A stretch of 64,000 nt of DNA from Caenorhabditis elegans (GCF_000002985.6 NC_003282.8:9734001-9798000); one strand, 5' to 3'; shown: positions 21,953-34,395, counted from the stretch's first letter. The notes: generated from the sequence alone by a model not told the origin. Made by a program: numbers and translations.

Positions 21953-23803
21953 GTATGTTCCTCTCCTGTTCTTGGTCGCAGTTTGTAGCCATTGTTAACT
22001 GTGTGCCACATATTAAATAAATATACCAAAAATTTGTGGCACAAAAGGTATCTCTTAGGTTTTATTTCGTCCATCTTGTTCAAATAAGGAGTTTCTCTCT
22101 CTTACTCCGAAAAAAGTTTGCAGTAAGACAGTTATTTCTGGGGAAAAATATTGTAAAGAATAGTTTGTATGCAAGAGGCCTGAGGTATGTGAGAGCCTGT
22201 ACTCAAATGTTCTCTGATGTTAGACATTTTTACTTTCAGCTTCAATGAAATGTTCTGCAATAGTTTAAGTTTTTGTAATATAAAACTATGTTTCTTATAC
22301 TAACTAGCTCAGCGATCGTATAAATAATCTAAATTAGTCATATGTTTTAATTTATATTTCCTTCTAGGAAACAAGGAAACTGTTTCTGACGTGATGTAGA
22401 CAAGCGAAATTCCTGCAAATTTCGAAATTTTGATTTTATTGATAACGCGTTTGACCATTTTGCATGATATTTTCTTTGAATAAAATCATATTTTTTCAAT
22501 TACTAATAAGATGGCAACCAAGTTAATGGTTGTTAAAAAGTTAGATTGCCGCAAAACCCGGAACAGCAGTAGGTACAAAGGCAGGCAAAAAACCGTTCTC
22601 ACATATAAAAGAAACATAGTTATTAAGAAAGTGGTTTCCCCATTCCAACGTTTTCCAAAATATTAGAATCCTGGTCAAATTGTGATACCTACATATAATC
22701 TGCGCGTTTATCACATCTTGTTTTCTTCCGAAAAAAACATTTTCCCACAAAAATCGAAACATCAAAAGAGCAAAAAATGATGTTTCAAGAGACGCAGAAA
22801 TTTTGAGCTGCATGAGATAAAATAAATCGAGAGAAATATCACGATTATGGAAAAATAAGAGATTTTGAGAAAAGGCGGACATCGTCCTTTGCTCCGTTCA
22901 CGTCAGAGTGTATGAGCCGACTAAGAGCTCCGCCTTTTTTAGATAGAGAATTGGGAAATTTGCAGTTTCCCACAATTGGAAATTCTAAGAGCAATTACAA
23001 TGTTTGGGAGACATCTGTAATTCCCATAAATTATTATTTGATACTTTGTAAAAAGTTCAAAAGTTCAAAAATAACTGTCAACTCACCCCTCAACCCCCAT
23101 GTCGACCTTTTTCGGTAAAACATTTTTTCCGTCGACTCCCTCTCCATTTCCTAGATATCACTACAGTTTCCTATAAGTTCTCTGAGTCTCTTCGATATTT
23201 CTTTACCAAGACAGTACTCTCTCACTTTTCAATACTATTTATTGATATAAAAGATACATTGTCCAACAGAGTGGGCGGGTCCCGTGCGCCGTCGTCTAAC
23301 AGTTTTCTCTCTGATTGTTGTCCGTCTCTACGTCTCTCATTCATTTTTCCCATTTCATCTACAACTACATCTTCTTTTTCTCTTCGACACATTTTTGATC
23401 TCTTTTTCCCTATGATTTTTCATAACTCTTTTAATTCCTTTATTTTCAATATTATCTCTCGTTTTACCTTTTGTTTGGAACTGTTCGCGGGTTTCAAATT
23501 TTCGGAATTAATTATTTTTGGAGTGGAGCTGTAAATGGTTGGAATCTGGTATAATGGCTTCGAGACTTTTTATACCAATTTCTTACCATTAGCATCTACA
23601 CTTTCAAATCTAAATCCAAAACACTTTAAAATCCGAAAAATTTGAAGGTGGAGTCTGTCAACCCCGCGTTCTCCAAACTGTAACAAGTCATCACAACATC
23701 CCCTTGAATTCACAACTCGTCGTCGGATCGATCTTGTGTGTGATCGGTGTACCCTGGAGAGTCGCTTTTGAACTTCGTTTTTCAATCATTTAAAAAAAGA
23801 ATA
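21953..23803. other. Upstream region of the nuclear receptor gene
   Basis: No well supported gene. A minus frame at 22541-22882 (113 residues from an ATG) is open but hydrophobic and without splice or promoter support. The stretch 23200-23800 is pyrimidine-rich (many TCTC/CTTT runs), as is common ahead of worm genes, and probably contains the promoter and 5' UTR of the receptor. Confidence 0.45.
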
Positions 23804-26800
23804 ATGTCCGGAGATGCGCAACCAAGTTCCAATCAACGTGCTACTGAAGCACGGCCACCGCCTTCGCCGCCTTTAGTCAATGAAAAGGCGGCCATCGGCG
23901 CTCTTGTGAGTTTTATTATTATTTCTATTCATTCTACTAACATGTGAAAAATCTGGACATCAAATTGTGAACGGAACTGAAAATAATATAAAATAGTTTG
24001 GATGGCATTGCCTTCAATTGAGAAATAAAAATTCATAGAATTAAAATATGTGGAGAAGAAGTCGTTTTAAATTGTTATCAAATTTTGTACAAGACACTTG
24101 CTAGATTTGCGAGAATATAATTAATAACTACAATTTTTTGAATTGAACGGTTGTTCCAAAAACAAAAATGTGTGCAAGAATGGTAAATTAACGAGAAGTT
24201 AAAATAATTTATAACTTTTTGTAAATCAGGCGATTTTCCTAAATATGTAAGTTTAGAAAAACAGTGCAATAAACTGATAATTTTACACTTGGAACCTTCA
24301 TTTTGCTCAACTGTCGCTAAAAATGTAAACTTGATTAAGACGTTAACAAAACTTAGAAAAGCATTACCTAAGCACCTTAAATTTTTCTCAACATTTATTC
24401 CAACATATCAATATAAAGCATTTATATTTTGAAATTGGATGAAACATTGACAAGAGTGAGCACAATTTTTCACTAGTTTTGTCCAAGATTTGTCAATTTT
24501 TTAATCAAAGTTTTTTTCTCACTAGTGAGTGAAAATTGGGAAAAATGTTGGAGTCAAATGCTGAAAACGAACAACTACGGAGGTAAATTAAATAAATTAT
24601 TGATAACTACATTTTCAAGTTTGGATAAATCTGTGAGAAGATTAACATGAAAATCTAAAAAAAATACTTGAGTCAATTTTGAATTAAAAACTAACATTAC
24701 AGTGCAAAACAGATGGTTATATCAGTCTATTTGAAGTTTTTCCAAGAAAATATAATTTAAATTTTCAAAATCTATGATAGTTGAAAAAAATAACAAAGAA
24801 TGGTTAAAACGTTTCAAAAATCGACATTAAAAAAATCGTATCCAAAATTAAAATTTTCAAGCTTTACATTTTGTTTTATACAGTTAGAAAATACGTTTTT
24901 TTCTAAAAATCATTTTTCTATTTTTTAGGTCTATAATTTTTTTCTGAAATACTTTCCCAAACAAAACTTTTCAGTGCCCTTTTCAGTGGATGTAAAAAAG
25001 GATAGATTTTTAATGAGTAAAAGTTTTATTAGCAAAGGGATAGCAGACAGTAATATCAAATTGTTTTAATACTTTCAATATCTTTCACATTTCTCTTTTG
25101 AAATTTTGAAAAGATCATCACCAATAGAATGGATGACCGGAAGTTGACCGGTCATATTTATCTTAGATATCAGAAATTATCATATTCTCATCTATAAAAA
25201 GGGTCTCTCTTTGATATTCTACTTTTTGGTATTTGGTTGATGAGAATGAATACCACCTACAAATCAATAATTTAATGAGAAGCAGAAATTTCTATAGATA
25301 TTTATAAATTAAAAGCAGAAATATTGAAGCAGATCAATTTATTAACGGAATTGATATTATGTGAAAATTTGTTTGCAGATTTACTTGATCTCATTGTCTA
25401 TTTTAAAAGTGCAGCGGAAATAAAGATTTTGGTTATGATATATAAATTAGTTTAAAATTCGGAAATTCCAAAAGAAAAACGAAAAAAAATCGAGAAAGAA
25501 TGAAAAGTCCAATTTTTATAACATTATTTTTCAATTTTGACTAATCTCCTTGATTGAATTTCTTCCAAAATAAGAACATTTCATTTTGGAGGAAGTTTGA
25601 TTAGGGAGATTCGCCACAATCAAAACTGGATCATTCATTATCTTTTCAAAAAAGTTTCAGAACATTTACAATTTTGTGAAAATTTGTTCACGCTATTCCT
25701 CTTTTGAAAGCTGAAACAACGTTGTGAAGATAAAATTTTTAGAAAGTCAATAAGTCCGAGGCGTACAATCTTTCTGTTATTGCAGTGTAGTCTCACTCAA
25801 ACCAAAACAGAGAAAAATATTTATATTTAAATTACCTTACAGATGTTAAAAAACAATCAATTCCCAGTTCAATATACTGTTCCAAAAATAGCATCTGATC
25901 ATTTGATGATTTGTTTTCTTGCCAATTTTATTTTTGACTTCTCTTTTTTTCTATTTCTGTTTCATTGCCGGAAGGTGATGAATACTTTTTCAATATTTCT
26001 TTAATTCTCTGTAATATTTGTTTTTGTTTTGTTTCTGTATTTTGATCACTTTCTGGGGAAAAGACGAGTTTAACGGTACGACAGTTTTCAGAAACTACCG
26101 TCATCCTTTTTCAGATTGAGCCTTTCACCTAATCAATTCCTAATTAATTTCAGTGCGTGGTGTGCGGTGACCGCGCCTGTTCGCACCTCTACTACGGAGT
26201 TGCCGCATGTCACGGATGCAAGTGTTTTTTCTGGCGAACCGTCAAGAGTAGACTGAACTACGTGTGCCGTTACGGTGGAAACTGCTCGATTTCCACTGGT
26301 GAGTTTAGATTTTCTTTGTGCTCAAATATTTACTGACTTTTACCATCATTTTTTGGTAGCAGTAAAGTGCCCCAAATCCTTTTTTGAACAACTCATGTCT
26401 TATAGTAGTGGTTTTTAATTTTGCTTGTTCATAGCGCTAACAGGGAAACAGTTTCAAGTTAAACTTTAACTGATAATCTACAAATTTAAAATGTTAAAGA
26501 CATTTATTGCAGTATTTAATTGGATATTCAAAATATCCACGGTCGCTAAAACTTACTAAACTATGCAAAGTGAAGGTCAAATTGATAATAGTCATGATAC
26601 AACTGCATAACATTGATTTTCAAAAAAGATCTACCGCAAGACAAAACTGCAAAAATTTTAATTCAACATCAATTCCTTGGAAAAAGTATATGCTCTATGA
26701 ATTACTTCAGGCTAAGAAGTATTGCTTTGAAATTTACAATAGAACTTCCATATTCGTGATACTCTCACTGTTCAAAACTTCATAAATCATATTACCTGTG

Positions 26801-29559
26801 ACATCATAGTTTGCTTTCATCCCACCCTTTCCATCACAAAGTAAACTAGATCATCTTGAGCACACATGACATAAAAATGACTGGAAATTGAGATATATGA
26901 GGGTGGAAAACAAATAAACAATTCACTGTCAACCGATCGTCAAATTTATTTTTCGATCGAGTTTTTCTATTGTTCATTCTTGTTTTTGTTGTTCGCCACT
27001 CATTGTTCCCAAAAAGGAGAAAGCAATTGTAGTATTACGTTTTTCGTGAATTTCTCAACTTTAAAAGATATGTAGGTCAAATTCTAAAAAACGAACTCCA
27101 AAAAGTTTACACTGACAATCCTATTTTCAGCCGGCCGAAACGCTTGTCGCTACTGCCGTTTTCATCGCTGTCTATTCGTTGGAATGAAAATTGAAGGTTT
27201 GGAGAAAATTTAGAATTTTTTTGAAAAGCAAATATAAAAAGTAAATTTCAGCTGTGAAAATGGATCGTAAGCTGACAAAGCGCAAAAAAGAGAAGACGGA
27301 CGAAGATGATACGGATGATGGAGGAAGTCATGAAAGTTTTGAAACTACGGTTAGTTGGAGGTTCTGAAAATATATTTTCAGTTTTAAAGTATTATTTGCA
27401 CAACTGAAACCAAACTGTTTGTATTTGAAAATAAAATAATACAGATCAAGAAAATATGATAATAAAAGTTTTGAAAAAAAAATTACCAAAACTTTTCTCT
27501 TCGTTTTTGAAATTGTTGGCTCCGTAACAACATATTTTCTCTTGTGAGATAGGTTCAAGATATAATTTTCAATTTTCCATTATTTTTCCCATTTCAACCC
27601 CCGGGTGCGTCAAACACAGGATCGTTGAGGGACCGTCGGCAGTCCGAGCAATTGTAATTTCAATCCGTTGAACACTTCTTCACAACTTCAAAAATTATCG
27701 AATTTGAAAAAGGGGAAAAATTAAACTTTGATCAAAAGCATTATTTGTCCGAATCCATTTCAATCTTCATCCGTAGTTGGGACGCAGTTTGCAAACTCAA
27801 AGCGTGTTTTACTCCTAAGCTTATAGTTAGAATCAAGTAATTTTGTTTCAAAAAGTTTGTTATCCTGATCAATGTGGTCACTTGGTTCGTTGCTCTTCAC
27901 GTGCTCTTCCTATTTTCTGCAGACACAATCGTTTATGTCCCGTGCAGGGAGCACCAAGAAGCACATTTTTTTATAGAAATAGAAAGAGATTTAGACGGAA
28001 AATTGAAGCCAATGACGTTGGAAGTTCACTTTTGTGTACAAATTGAAGAAAGAAATTGTTTTAAAAACTGGCTTTCAAAGAGATAGAGCTGGGGATCTCA
28101 AATTGAAAAAAAAACACTTTGTGATTATGGATAGGAACAAACTAAAAAATATAAAAGGCTGATCAGAGGCTTACACAAAAATATATATTTCAGACCGATG
28201 CGAAGCGTGCGAAATTCGACAATAGCTTGTTGATTTCTTCACTTCAATTAATTGATAAAACATCATCAGCTGGTAATGCAAAGCTTTCAACTCTCCATTT
28301 CGTTCAACCATCACTTCAAAATCTTCTCGATGAACCAGAACTTCTTGACGGTTTTCGCTCAGAAATGAGTTATCGAGCGACTCGACAGGCCGACGAACAA
28401 TTGTGTTACGATTCTGAACGTCGGTTGGTTACTTGGGCAATTGACTGGTGTCGTCAGACTGCTGAAATTGCAGATGTGCATCACACGAATGATAAGGTTC
28501 GTTTTGTATTAGTTATTTTGTCGAATGAGCCTATTAATTCCAGATCTCCTTACTTCGTGCTTCTTGTGCTCCATTGGTCCTTTTGGAACTTGGATGTCAA
28601 TCTTCATTTGGTCCTTCTGATACACAAATTCCCTTTTGTAACAACTCTTTTCTTTCTGCTCATTGTATACCACCATCCACATCGTTTCTTCGTTGGAAAA
28701 CAATTCAATCGTTGAACAAATGGGCACAACGTGAGCTTAAGCCACTCTGTTTGAGAGCCAAGGAAATTGTGCTGCTAAAGGCTTTGATTGCTCTCAATCC
28801 AGGTGAATAGATATCGTTTTTATTATCTTTTTTCCCTATATAATTCAGATCAAAAATTTCTTGCGTAACTTTCCTTATCACTGATTAAAAAGTTTACAAG
28901 CTATTTTTGTAATTACCTGTAATTTCCGGTGACTGTCTACTGCAAACATTTTAATCAGTTAGTTATCTGCCATTTTATTGCTTTACATTTATGAATAGTG
29001 TCGCCAAAAGGTTACACGAGAATCTGATAAGCTTGGTATTTGACCAGACCACAAAAATGTCTGATTTCCGGGGCAAAGCGCAATTTTGAATTCTAAAAAT
29101 AGCATTTCCATAAAACCCAAAGTAAAAAGGAATATGCGACACATATTTTCAGATGCCAACGGTCTATCCTCAGATGCTGAATCGTCAATCCGAATGCTCC
29201 GTGAACGTGTTCACACCGCTCTTTTCCAGTTGCTCATGGAGAATTCAGAGCCAATTACTGCTGCTTCTCGTCTTGCTCAAATACTTCTTCTCATTCCACA
29301 ACTTTCCGTAAGCAGAATTTATTTGGATTCGGTACTGAATGTTTTGTATTCATAAAATTATTTTCAGTTAATGGGAGTTGATGTAATTGAACAAGTAAAA
29401 GTTCGAAACACTTTCAACAAGCGATCAGCATTTGGCGAGGGACTCCTCTTCTGGCAACTATACGGAGATATTTTTGATGATGCCAATGATGACAGTTATC
29501 TCGAACATTCTGCATCTTGTAGCCCAACTGACAGCCAATATACAACCGACAGCATTTAA
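23804..29559 (+). CDS. nhr-138: Nuclear hormone receptor
   Basis: Eight exons: 23804-23905, 26154-26298, 27131-27196, 27252-27349, 28194-28496, 28544-28802, 29153-29307, 29368-29559; all join in phase to 439 residues. A C4 zinc-finger DNA-binding domain follows a 34-residue proline-rich leader: CVVCGDRACSHLYYGVAACHGC, then CRYGGNC and CRYCRFHRC with FVGM. The P-box reads CHGCKCFFWR, with C and W where most receptors have G and R (consensus CEGCKGFFRR). A Lys/Asp-rich hinge (KRKKEKTDEDDTDD) is followed by a divergent ligand-binding domain from about residue 150; the helix around LLRASCAPLVLLELG and ALFQLLMENSEPITAASRLAQILLLIPQL fits helices 3-5 and 10. Nuclear transcription factor by family. 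The symbol is recalled from map position (C28D4.9) and is less certain than the family. Confidence 0.9.
23906..26153 (+). other. Long first intron of the nuclear receptor gene
   Basis: 2.25 kb between a GTGAGT donor and a TAATTTCAG acceptor. It contains TGACCGG at 25134-25140 and the palindrome TGACCGGTCA at 25145-25154, followed 40 bp later by a TATA-like CTATAAAAAGG (about 25193). No coding exon is visible. An internal promoter is possible but unproven. Confidence 0.6.
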
Positions 29560-30764
29560 AAAACAGAGTGGAATCGTCATTGTCCTGCAATTATTTTCCA
29601 TTCGTTAAAAATTATTTTTGAATTTGAACTATTTACTTGAAGAGATAGTAGGAAAATTAAATTTTAAAAACAATTGTTTTCGAATGGGAGTAATGTAGCC
29701 AATGACGATATTATTGATCTCGGACGACAAAATATTTCGATTATCAATTCAAAGTGAGTAGTTTCTGTATATTCTGGAACATCCAATCCTTGCCAAAGTT
29801 TAATCCAGTTTTTGTCACCGCCTTATTCCAGTTTCAATTTAATAAAATGACCGGCAAGAGCATAAAATCGTCTGCCAACTTTTTAACTTTTCCATTTGAG
29901 TGAACGTCGGGCAAAAAGTTTCACCAAATCCCGAGCTGTATGCAAACTTTCCAAGTTTTTCTTTTTTTCAGAACCCGCGATTTCAATCGAGCTCCATCAT
30001 CATTTTTGTATTTGATTCTCTTTATATTTTAATTTCATCTATCGTCGCCCCAAATCATGTCGGGTGAATGGCCGAGTAGATCAAATTTTGACGGATTTTT
30101 AAATTCCTCGTTTTTTTTTAATTCGAAAATCGCATTATTTGATCTGTTCTATCAAACACTCATTTTTCTCCCCTTCCACCTCCAAATTTTCCGTGTTCTG
30201 CCTTTTTTCAGATATTCTCATTTTCATTAATCTCAATTGCTAAATAACCAACCAATATTTTCTTTTGTATTTTAAATTGCAACGTATTTTGAATTGGAAC
30301 TGCATATTATCTACTGTTTTTTATTCTTCTTTCTACTTCCCATCCCTCTACTATCAGAGACATATTTTCAAAAAATACAAAAAATACACCTGAAAATTTT
30401 CAGACCAAAAAAAAGAGTGTTTGCTTCTATCTACTGTTCATTTGTTTATTTTGACATTGTCATTTTTATATTTGAATAATAAAAAGCGACACTCAAAATG
30501 TGAATTTTCGATTTTCAAATGTTCTAATTTCATATTTTAAGGTGTTTCAGAATCCAGATTTGGATCGCAAAATCTTCATAGAAAAATCTGATTTTAAAGA
30601 TACCATGGTACTGATACCAAAACATAATTGTTATTGATCAAATAAGGTTAAACAATTTTGTGAACTTTATTCCAAAAACACCTGATTTATCAGTCATATT
30701 TTCAACAAAATTTCTCAAAGCCATCTGAAAATGCATATCTGCATTCGATAGACCATATTTAAAA
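29560..30764. other. Intergenic region after the nuclear receptor
   Basis: Contains the 3' UTR of the receptor and AT-rich DNA. No gene is visible; a short hydrophobic frame at 30294-30479 has no supporting signals. Confidence 0.5.
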
Positions 30765-31486
30765 AGGCCTTCATTCCGAAGCTCCGAAGGATCACAGGGG
30801 GTACCTCCTGATGATCTGATCCTTCAGCTTCAAAGGATCAGAAGGGTACCTCCTGGTGATCTGATCCTTAAGCTCCGAAGGATCACAGGGGGTACCTCCT
30901 GGTGATCTGATCCTTCAGCTCCGAAAGATCAGAAGGGTACCTCCTGGTGATCTGATCCTTCAGAGCTTAAGGATCAGATCATCAGGAGGTACCCCCGTGT
31001 GATCCTTCAGAGCTTAAGGATCAGATCACGAGGAGGTACCCTTATGATCCTTTGGAGCTGAAGGATCAGATCACCAGGAGGTACCCTTCTGATCCTTCAG
31101 AGCTTAAGGATCAGATCATCAGGAGGTACTCCCTGTGATCCTTCGGAGCTTAAGGATCAGATTATAAGGAAGAATCTTACGATATTCCAAGTTAGTTGGA
31201 CGTTTTACAGCATTTTCCCAAAAGATCATTGTTCATACATTCAATTGTGAGTAGTCAAGGCCGAAAATCCATGGAAAATTGCATTTAAAAACTTATTCCA
31301 GTAAAATATGAACAAAAAATGGTCGAAAAATACATATAAAAACTAGTTGAAAAAAGTTTGTCACCGAAGATACGCCCGGTCAGAGACAAATGGCACTTTG
31401 TCGACTGGATACCATGTCACTTTGGATACTTTGTCCCCAAAAATACCTTGCCACCCTAAAAGTTTGTCCCCTCGGAATGAAGGCCT
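30765..31486. mobile_element. hAT-like non-autonomous transposon with palindromic array
   Basis: The ends are perfect 15-bp inverted repeats, AGGCCTTCATTCCGA at 30765-30779 and its complement at 31472-31486. They are flanked by an exact 8-bp duplication ATTTAAAA (30757-30764 and 31487-31494), the size expected for hAT-superfamily insertion. The element is 722 bp and has no coding capacity. Near the right end several copies of an ACTTTGTC/GTTTGTCCCC motif lie subterminally, as is usual for transposase binding sites. The left half is filled by a palindromic satellite described separately. Confidence 0.88.
30781..31170. repeat. Palindromic array of about 46-bp units
   Basis: Four units run forward (each starting GCTCCGAAGGATCA or a variant and containing GGTACCTCCTGGTGATCTGA). 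From about 30963 the same unit continues in inverted orientation for four more copies plus a partial one, so the whole array can fold into one long hairpin with its centre near 30963. Units differ by a few bases. It is contained within the hAT-like element. Confidence 0.92.
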
Positions 31487-31705
31487 ATTTAAAAACGGAA
31501 AATATAGACTTTAGCTGTCAAATCTCAGAACCACGCTCGTGGAGAGTCTTCAACAAAAAAAATATCCTTGTAAAGATGTAAATGTTTAAAATAAATTCCA
31601 AAAAAAATCCTTTGCTACGTCACTTCGTTAATTTTGTTAATCTTTGAGTTTTATAATAAGAAAAAACTTTGAAATTAACAATGTGTTTTATACAAAAGTC
31701 GGTTC

Positions 31706-32337
31706 TCAGGTAGTCTTCAATAGAATCGTGACATCTCCTTGTTGAGCACCAGCTTTGAATGGTGCCTGTGCATCTGTCTCATCAGCTGGAACTTCCGCAT
31801 ATTGTAGCATAATTTTATCATCTTTCACAGGACCCTCGAGGCGAATTATCTCAAATTTCATTTTTCCCCTTGCCTCGACAAATCCATACACGGGACGAAC
31901 TCGGTAGTGCTCATTATTTGATGACTTCACCTAAATAATGCCTTTGTTTTGCTTCTGTTTCAAAAGAGCAGCATTTTTTCAAAATCGAGTCGCCAAAAAA
32001 CCTGCATTTCAAAAACATTTATACACCCTTAAAAATAGTGTGAAAAATTGCAGAATTAGGTATTTCTTTCTCGTTATTCAACACACTTCTTAAAGGGCGC
32101 GGCGAGACCATTTTTGCATAAACGCAGTTAATTTACGATGTCCATTAAGAACCTCTCAAATTAACTGACTCACAATGCACACATTGCCAACGGAATGGGG
32201 AATACTGCGCACATCGCTAATTAACAGTTATCGAATACCTTAAACGCCATTCGAGATTCGTTCACTGACGTAATTGTGTGCGTGGAACTTCCTCCTGACG
32301 CTGGAAATGTGGCAGATGGAGGTTCGATGGTTAGCAT
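31706..32337 (-). CDS. ssp-35: SSP-type sperm protein with MSP domain
   Basis: Exon 32239-32337 and exon 31706-31930 join in phase to 107 residues. The sequence starts MLTIEPPSATFPASGGSSTH and continues with an immunoglobulin-like MSP fold (RMAFKVKSSNNEHYRVRP, then GFVEARGKMKFEIIR) and ends VTILLKTT. This is the small sperm-specific family related to the major sperm protein but about 20 residues shorter. By family it is made in spermatocytes and is cytoplasmic; exact function unknown. It lies just beyond the left arm of the MSP inverted duplication, so the locus is a sperm gene cluster. The symbol is from recalled position (T13F2.12). Confidence 0.88.
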
Positions 32338-32770
32338 GTTGAATTGAGAAATAACAATTGTTGAAAATAAAATGTGTTTTCTTTATTTTCAAATTCGAAT
32401 GTACCCACGTGGTCCAACTTTACACATTTTAAAAATTTCAGTGAACTTGTTTATTGTTTTAATAAAACACTTAAAAAGGCATTTCGAAGTTTAGTAGGAA
32501 GTGCAACAAAAAATGTCTACAGCGAAAGTGTGGAGTCAATTAAATCTAATCTAGTATTGCTTCAAGAAACAGTAGAGTTCGTGAGCCTGGTTTTCTTCGT
32601 TTGTTTTGTGTACATTCTTTGTATATTTTCGAGTCTTATTTCAGCTAGTTAACTTACATTTAAGCATGGAATTCAAGCCAGCTGATCAAGAGGAAAAGCT
32701 CAAGTGAGGCTTCATTTTGTTTTAAGAAAGAACAAGCATGCATAAAAAACTCATTTATTTCACAAGGACT

Positions 32771-33154
32771 CTATGGGTTGTACTCAATTGGGAGGTTCTT
32801 ACGACGAGCCATACCGTCTCCCTGGAACCATTCACGACGGAATTGCTTGGCAGCACCATCCGGGGTGTTGGTCCACTCAACAGTGATACGGTCGTTGTTG
32901 GTATCCTCTTGTCCGAAGGCGAAGGCATCGCAGGAAACAGCAAGAAGCACAGCTTCCTTTGGGTCGAGAACTCCACATGGTGGATCAACTCCAAGTCTCT
33001 TCATATTGGTGGTCTTGATACCATATCCAATACGACGAGCCGATGAGTTGATCACCTTGATGTGGTAGGTGTGCTTGTCATCGTATGGCGCATTGAAGAC
33101 GATCTTGGTACCCGGTTGGGTTTGGATGTCTCCTGGTGGGACGGATTGGGCCAT
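32771..33154 (-). CDS. msp-78: Major sperm protein, left copy
   Basis: An intronless 127-residue frame, exactly the family length. It begins [20 protein letters not shown] and ends [10 protein letters not shown], with the immunoglobulin-like MSP fold throughout. MSP polymerises into the cytoskeleton that drives amoeboid sperm motility and is also secreted as the oocyte maturation signal. It differs from the right copy at only two residues (V for I in RITVEW, A for V in GMARRK). The start is fixed by the CCATGG context and by the family N-terminus. The 3' flank has AATAAA (complement at 32754-32759). Which of msp-78 and msp-79 this is rests on recalled gene order. Confidence 0.96.
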   Translation of the reverse strand: MAQSVPPGDIQTQPGTKIVFNAPYDDKHTYHIKVINSSARRIGYGIKTTNMKRLGVDPPCGVLDPKEAVLLAVSCDAFAFGQEDTNNDRITVEWTNTPDGAAKQFRREWFQGDGMARRKNLPIEYNP

Positions 33155-33210
33155 GGTAGTTCGATGAAGGAGTTATGAGAACTCTATGAAGATTATGGCA
33201 AAATCTTCCA

Positions 33211-33232
33211 AATTTATAGCAGCCTTCTTATC
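33211..33232 (-). promoter_or_regulatory. MSP promoter: AGATAAG and TATA box, left copy
   Basis: Read on the minus strand: AGATAAG (33226-33232) followed by TATAAATT (33211-33218), about 60-75 bp upstream of the MSP ATG. GATA-type sites near a TATA box are known for MSP promoters, where the GATA factor ELT-1 acts; here the call is by sequence only. Confidence 0.65.
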
Positions 33233-34056
33233 TCTGCCCTAAATCTGAAAGTTCATCCAAAAATAGGAGATCACGTTAAAATTTGAAAAAAAATCAGTTT
33301 TAGCTAGTAGCTATTTTGAATAATTACATCAATTTACACTTGTTCTGATACCTTTGAGTAACAAAGGAAACCTATTCGTTTTCTGTGAGATGCTAATTAT
33401 TAATCTACTTGTTTTGTTTTTGTTTTTTGTCTAGAGGAAAAGAAAATGAAGACTATTTATTAAACTAATATTGATCTAGTACTACCTCTTCGTTTTCTGT
33501 AATATGCTACTTGTTTTGCATTTTTGTTTTGCACTTAAGTGCAACAAAAAATACTAAATTTGGTCTAGTATTGCGACCAGAAACGGTAACTTTCGGCAGT
33601 TCGGGTTGGGGCCACCTCCAACTCTATTGTAAGCAGATCAAGCAGGCTTACGATAAGATCATGTTCTTCAATTTTCAGAAATTCTCGATTAATATTGTAA
33701 TTTTTTTGAACTTTTGGCTCATAAGGCAAACACTATACATACATATACAACGAATTTTAGCAATGAAAGGATACATTTATTTTTGAGAAAATTGTCCAAA
33801 AAATGTCTTTGTCGCATTTTTTAAACCTTAAACCTTAAATCTTCAAGAGTTGCTAATTCACAATTTTTGAAACGTTATATCAGGTAATAAAATAAAAAGA
33901 TTTCAATTCTCATTTTACGTGACCGTTTGTTCATTTTCTACGCTTAAACTTAGGCCATCAAGATAAGACTGATTATATACAAGCTTGAAATCATAAATCT
34001 ACTCATTGCGAATTTCATCGCTCTACTAACTAACTACAATCAACTCTACTAACACT

Positions 34057-34395
34057 ATGGTCAAGAAGATTACTGTCTACACTGCTTTTGGACAATTCCT
34101 CGAGATGATCGAGCGTCAAGCCGAACAGAGAAGGGAAACAGTTCCAGTCCTTTGTCCGATCGTTGAAAAGGCTCAGCCAAGGACAGCTTTGAACAAGGTT
34201 TGTACAACGAGCTGGATTTTAAAACCAAGGGTCATATTTTAGGTTCAATCTTGCCCAGTTGTTCCAACGACTGCAAGAGTTACAGAAGAGATCAAGAAGA
34301 GCATTAGCTGCCCATTGTTGGCTCTCCACGCTGATCAAACGATCGAGATGGCCATCTCCCCAGTCCCACCAACCAGAATCAAAAAAGATCAATGA
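34057..34395 (+). CDS. Spacer gene, 5' part, stops after an A6 run
   Basis: Exon 34057-34197 and exon 34243-34395 join in phase (donor AAG|GTTTGT, acceptor ATATTTTAG) and give about 97 residues from MVKKITVYTAFGQFLEMIER to PPTRIKKDQ, then TGA at 34393-34395. Codon use is worm-like. Directly after a run of six A (34381-34386) the next frame becomes the coding-looking one and runs on to 34984, so this is probably the first part of a longer protein interrupted by a one-base frame change. Alternatively it is a complete short protein. No family recognised. Its position between two MSP genes suggests sperm expression. Confidence 0.55.

Larger units (their letters stand above)
32675..33823. repeat. 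Left arm of MSP inverted duplication
   Basis: From about 32675 to 33823 the sequence matches, in inverted orientation, the stretch 35161-36536. The match covers an MSP coding region, its 3' flank (AAGCCAGCT through CAAGCATGCAT), its promoter, and about 650 bp of upstream DNA. Similarity is highest over the coding region and promoter and decays inward. Confidence 0.9.

Noticed and set aside
30781-31170. CRISPR array
   Set aside because: Regular repeats but no unique spacers, units inverted at the centre, eukaryotic context and enclosed in a transposon.
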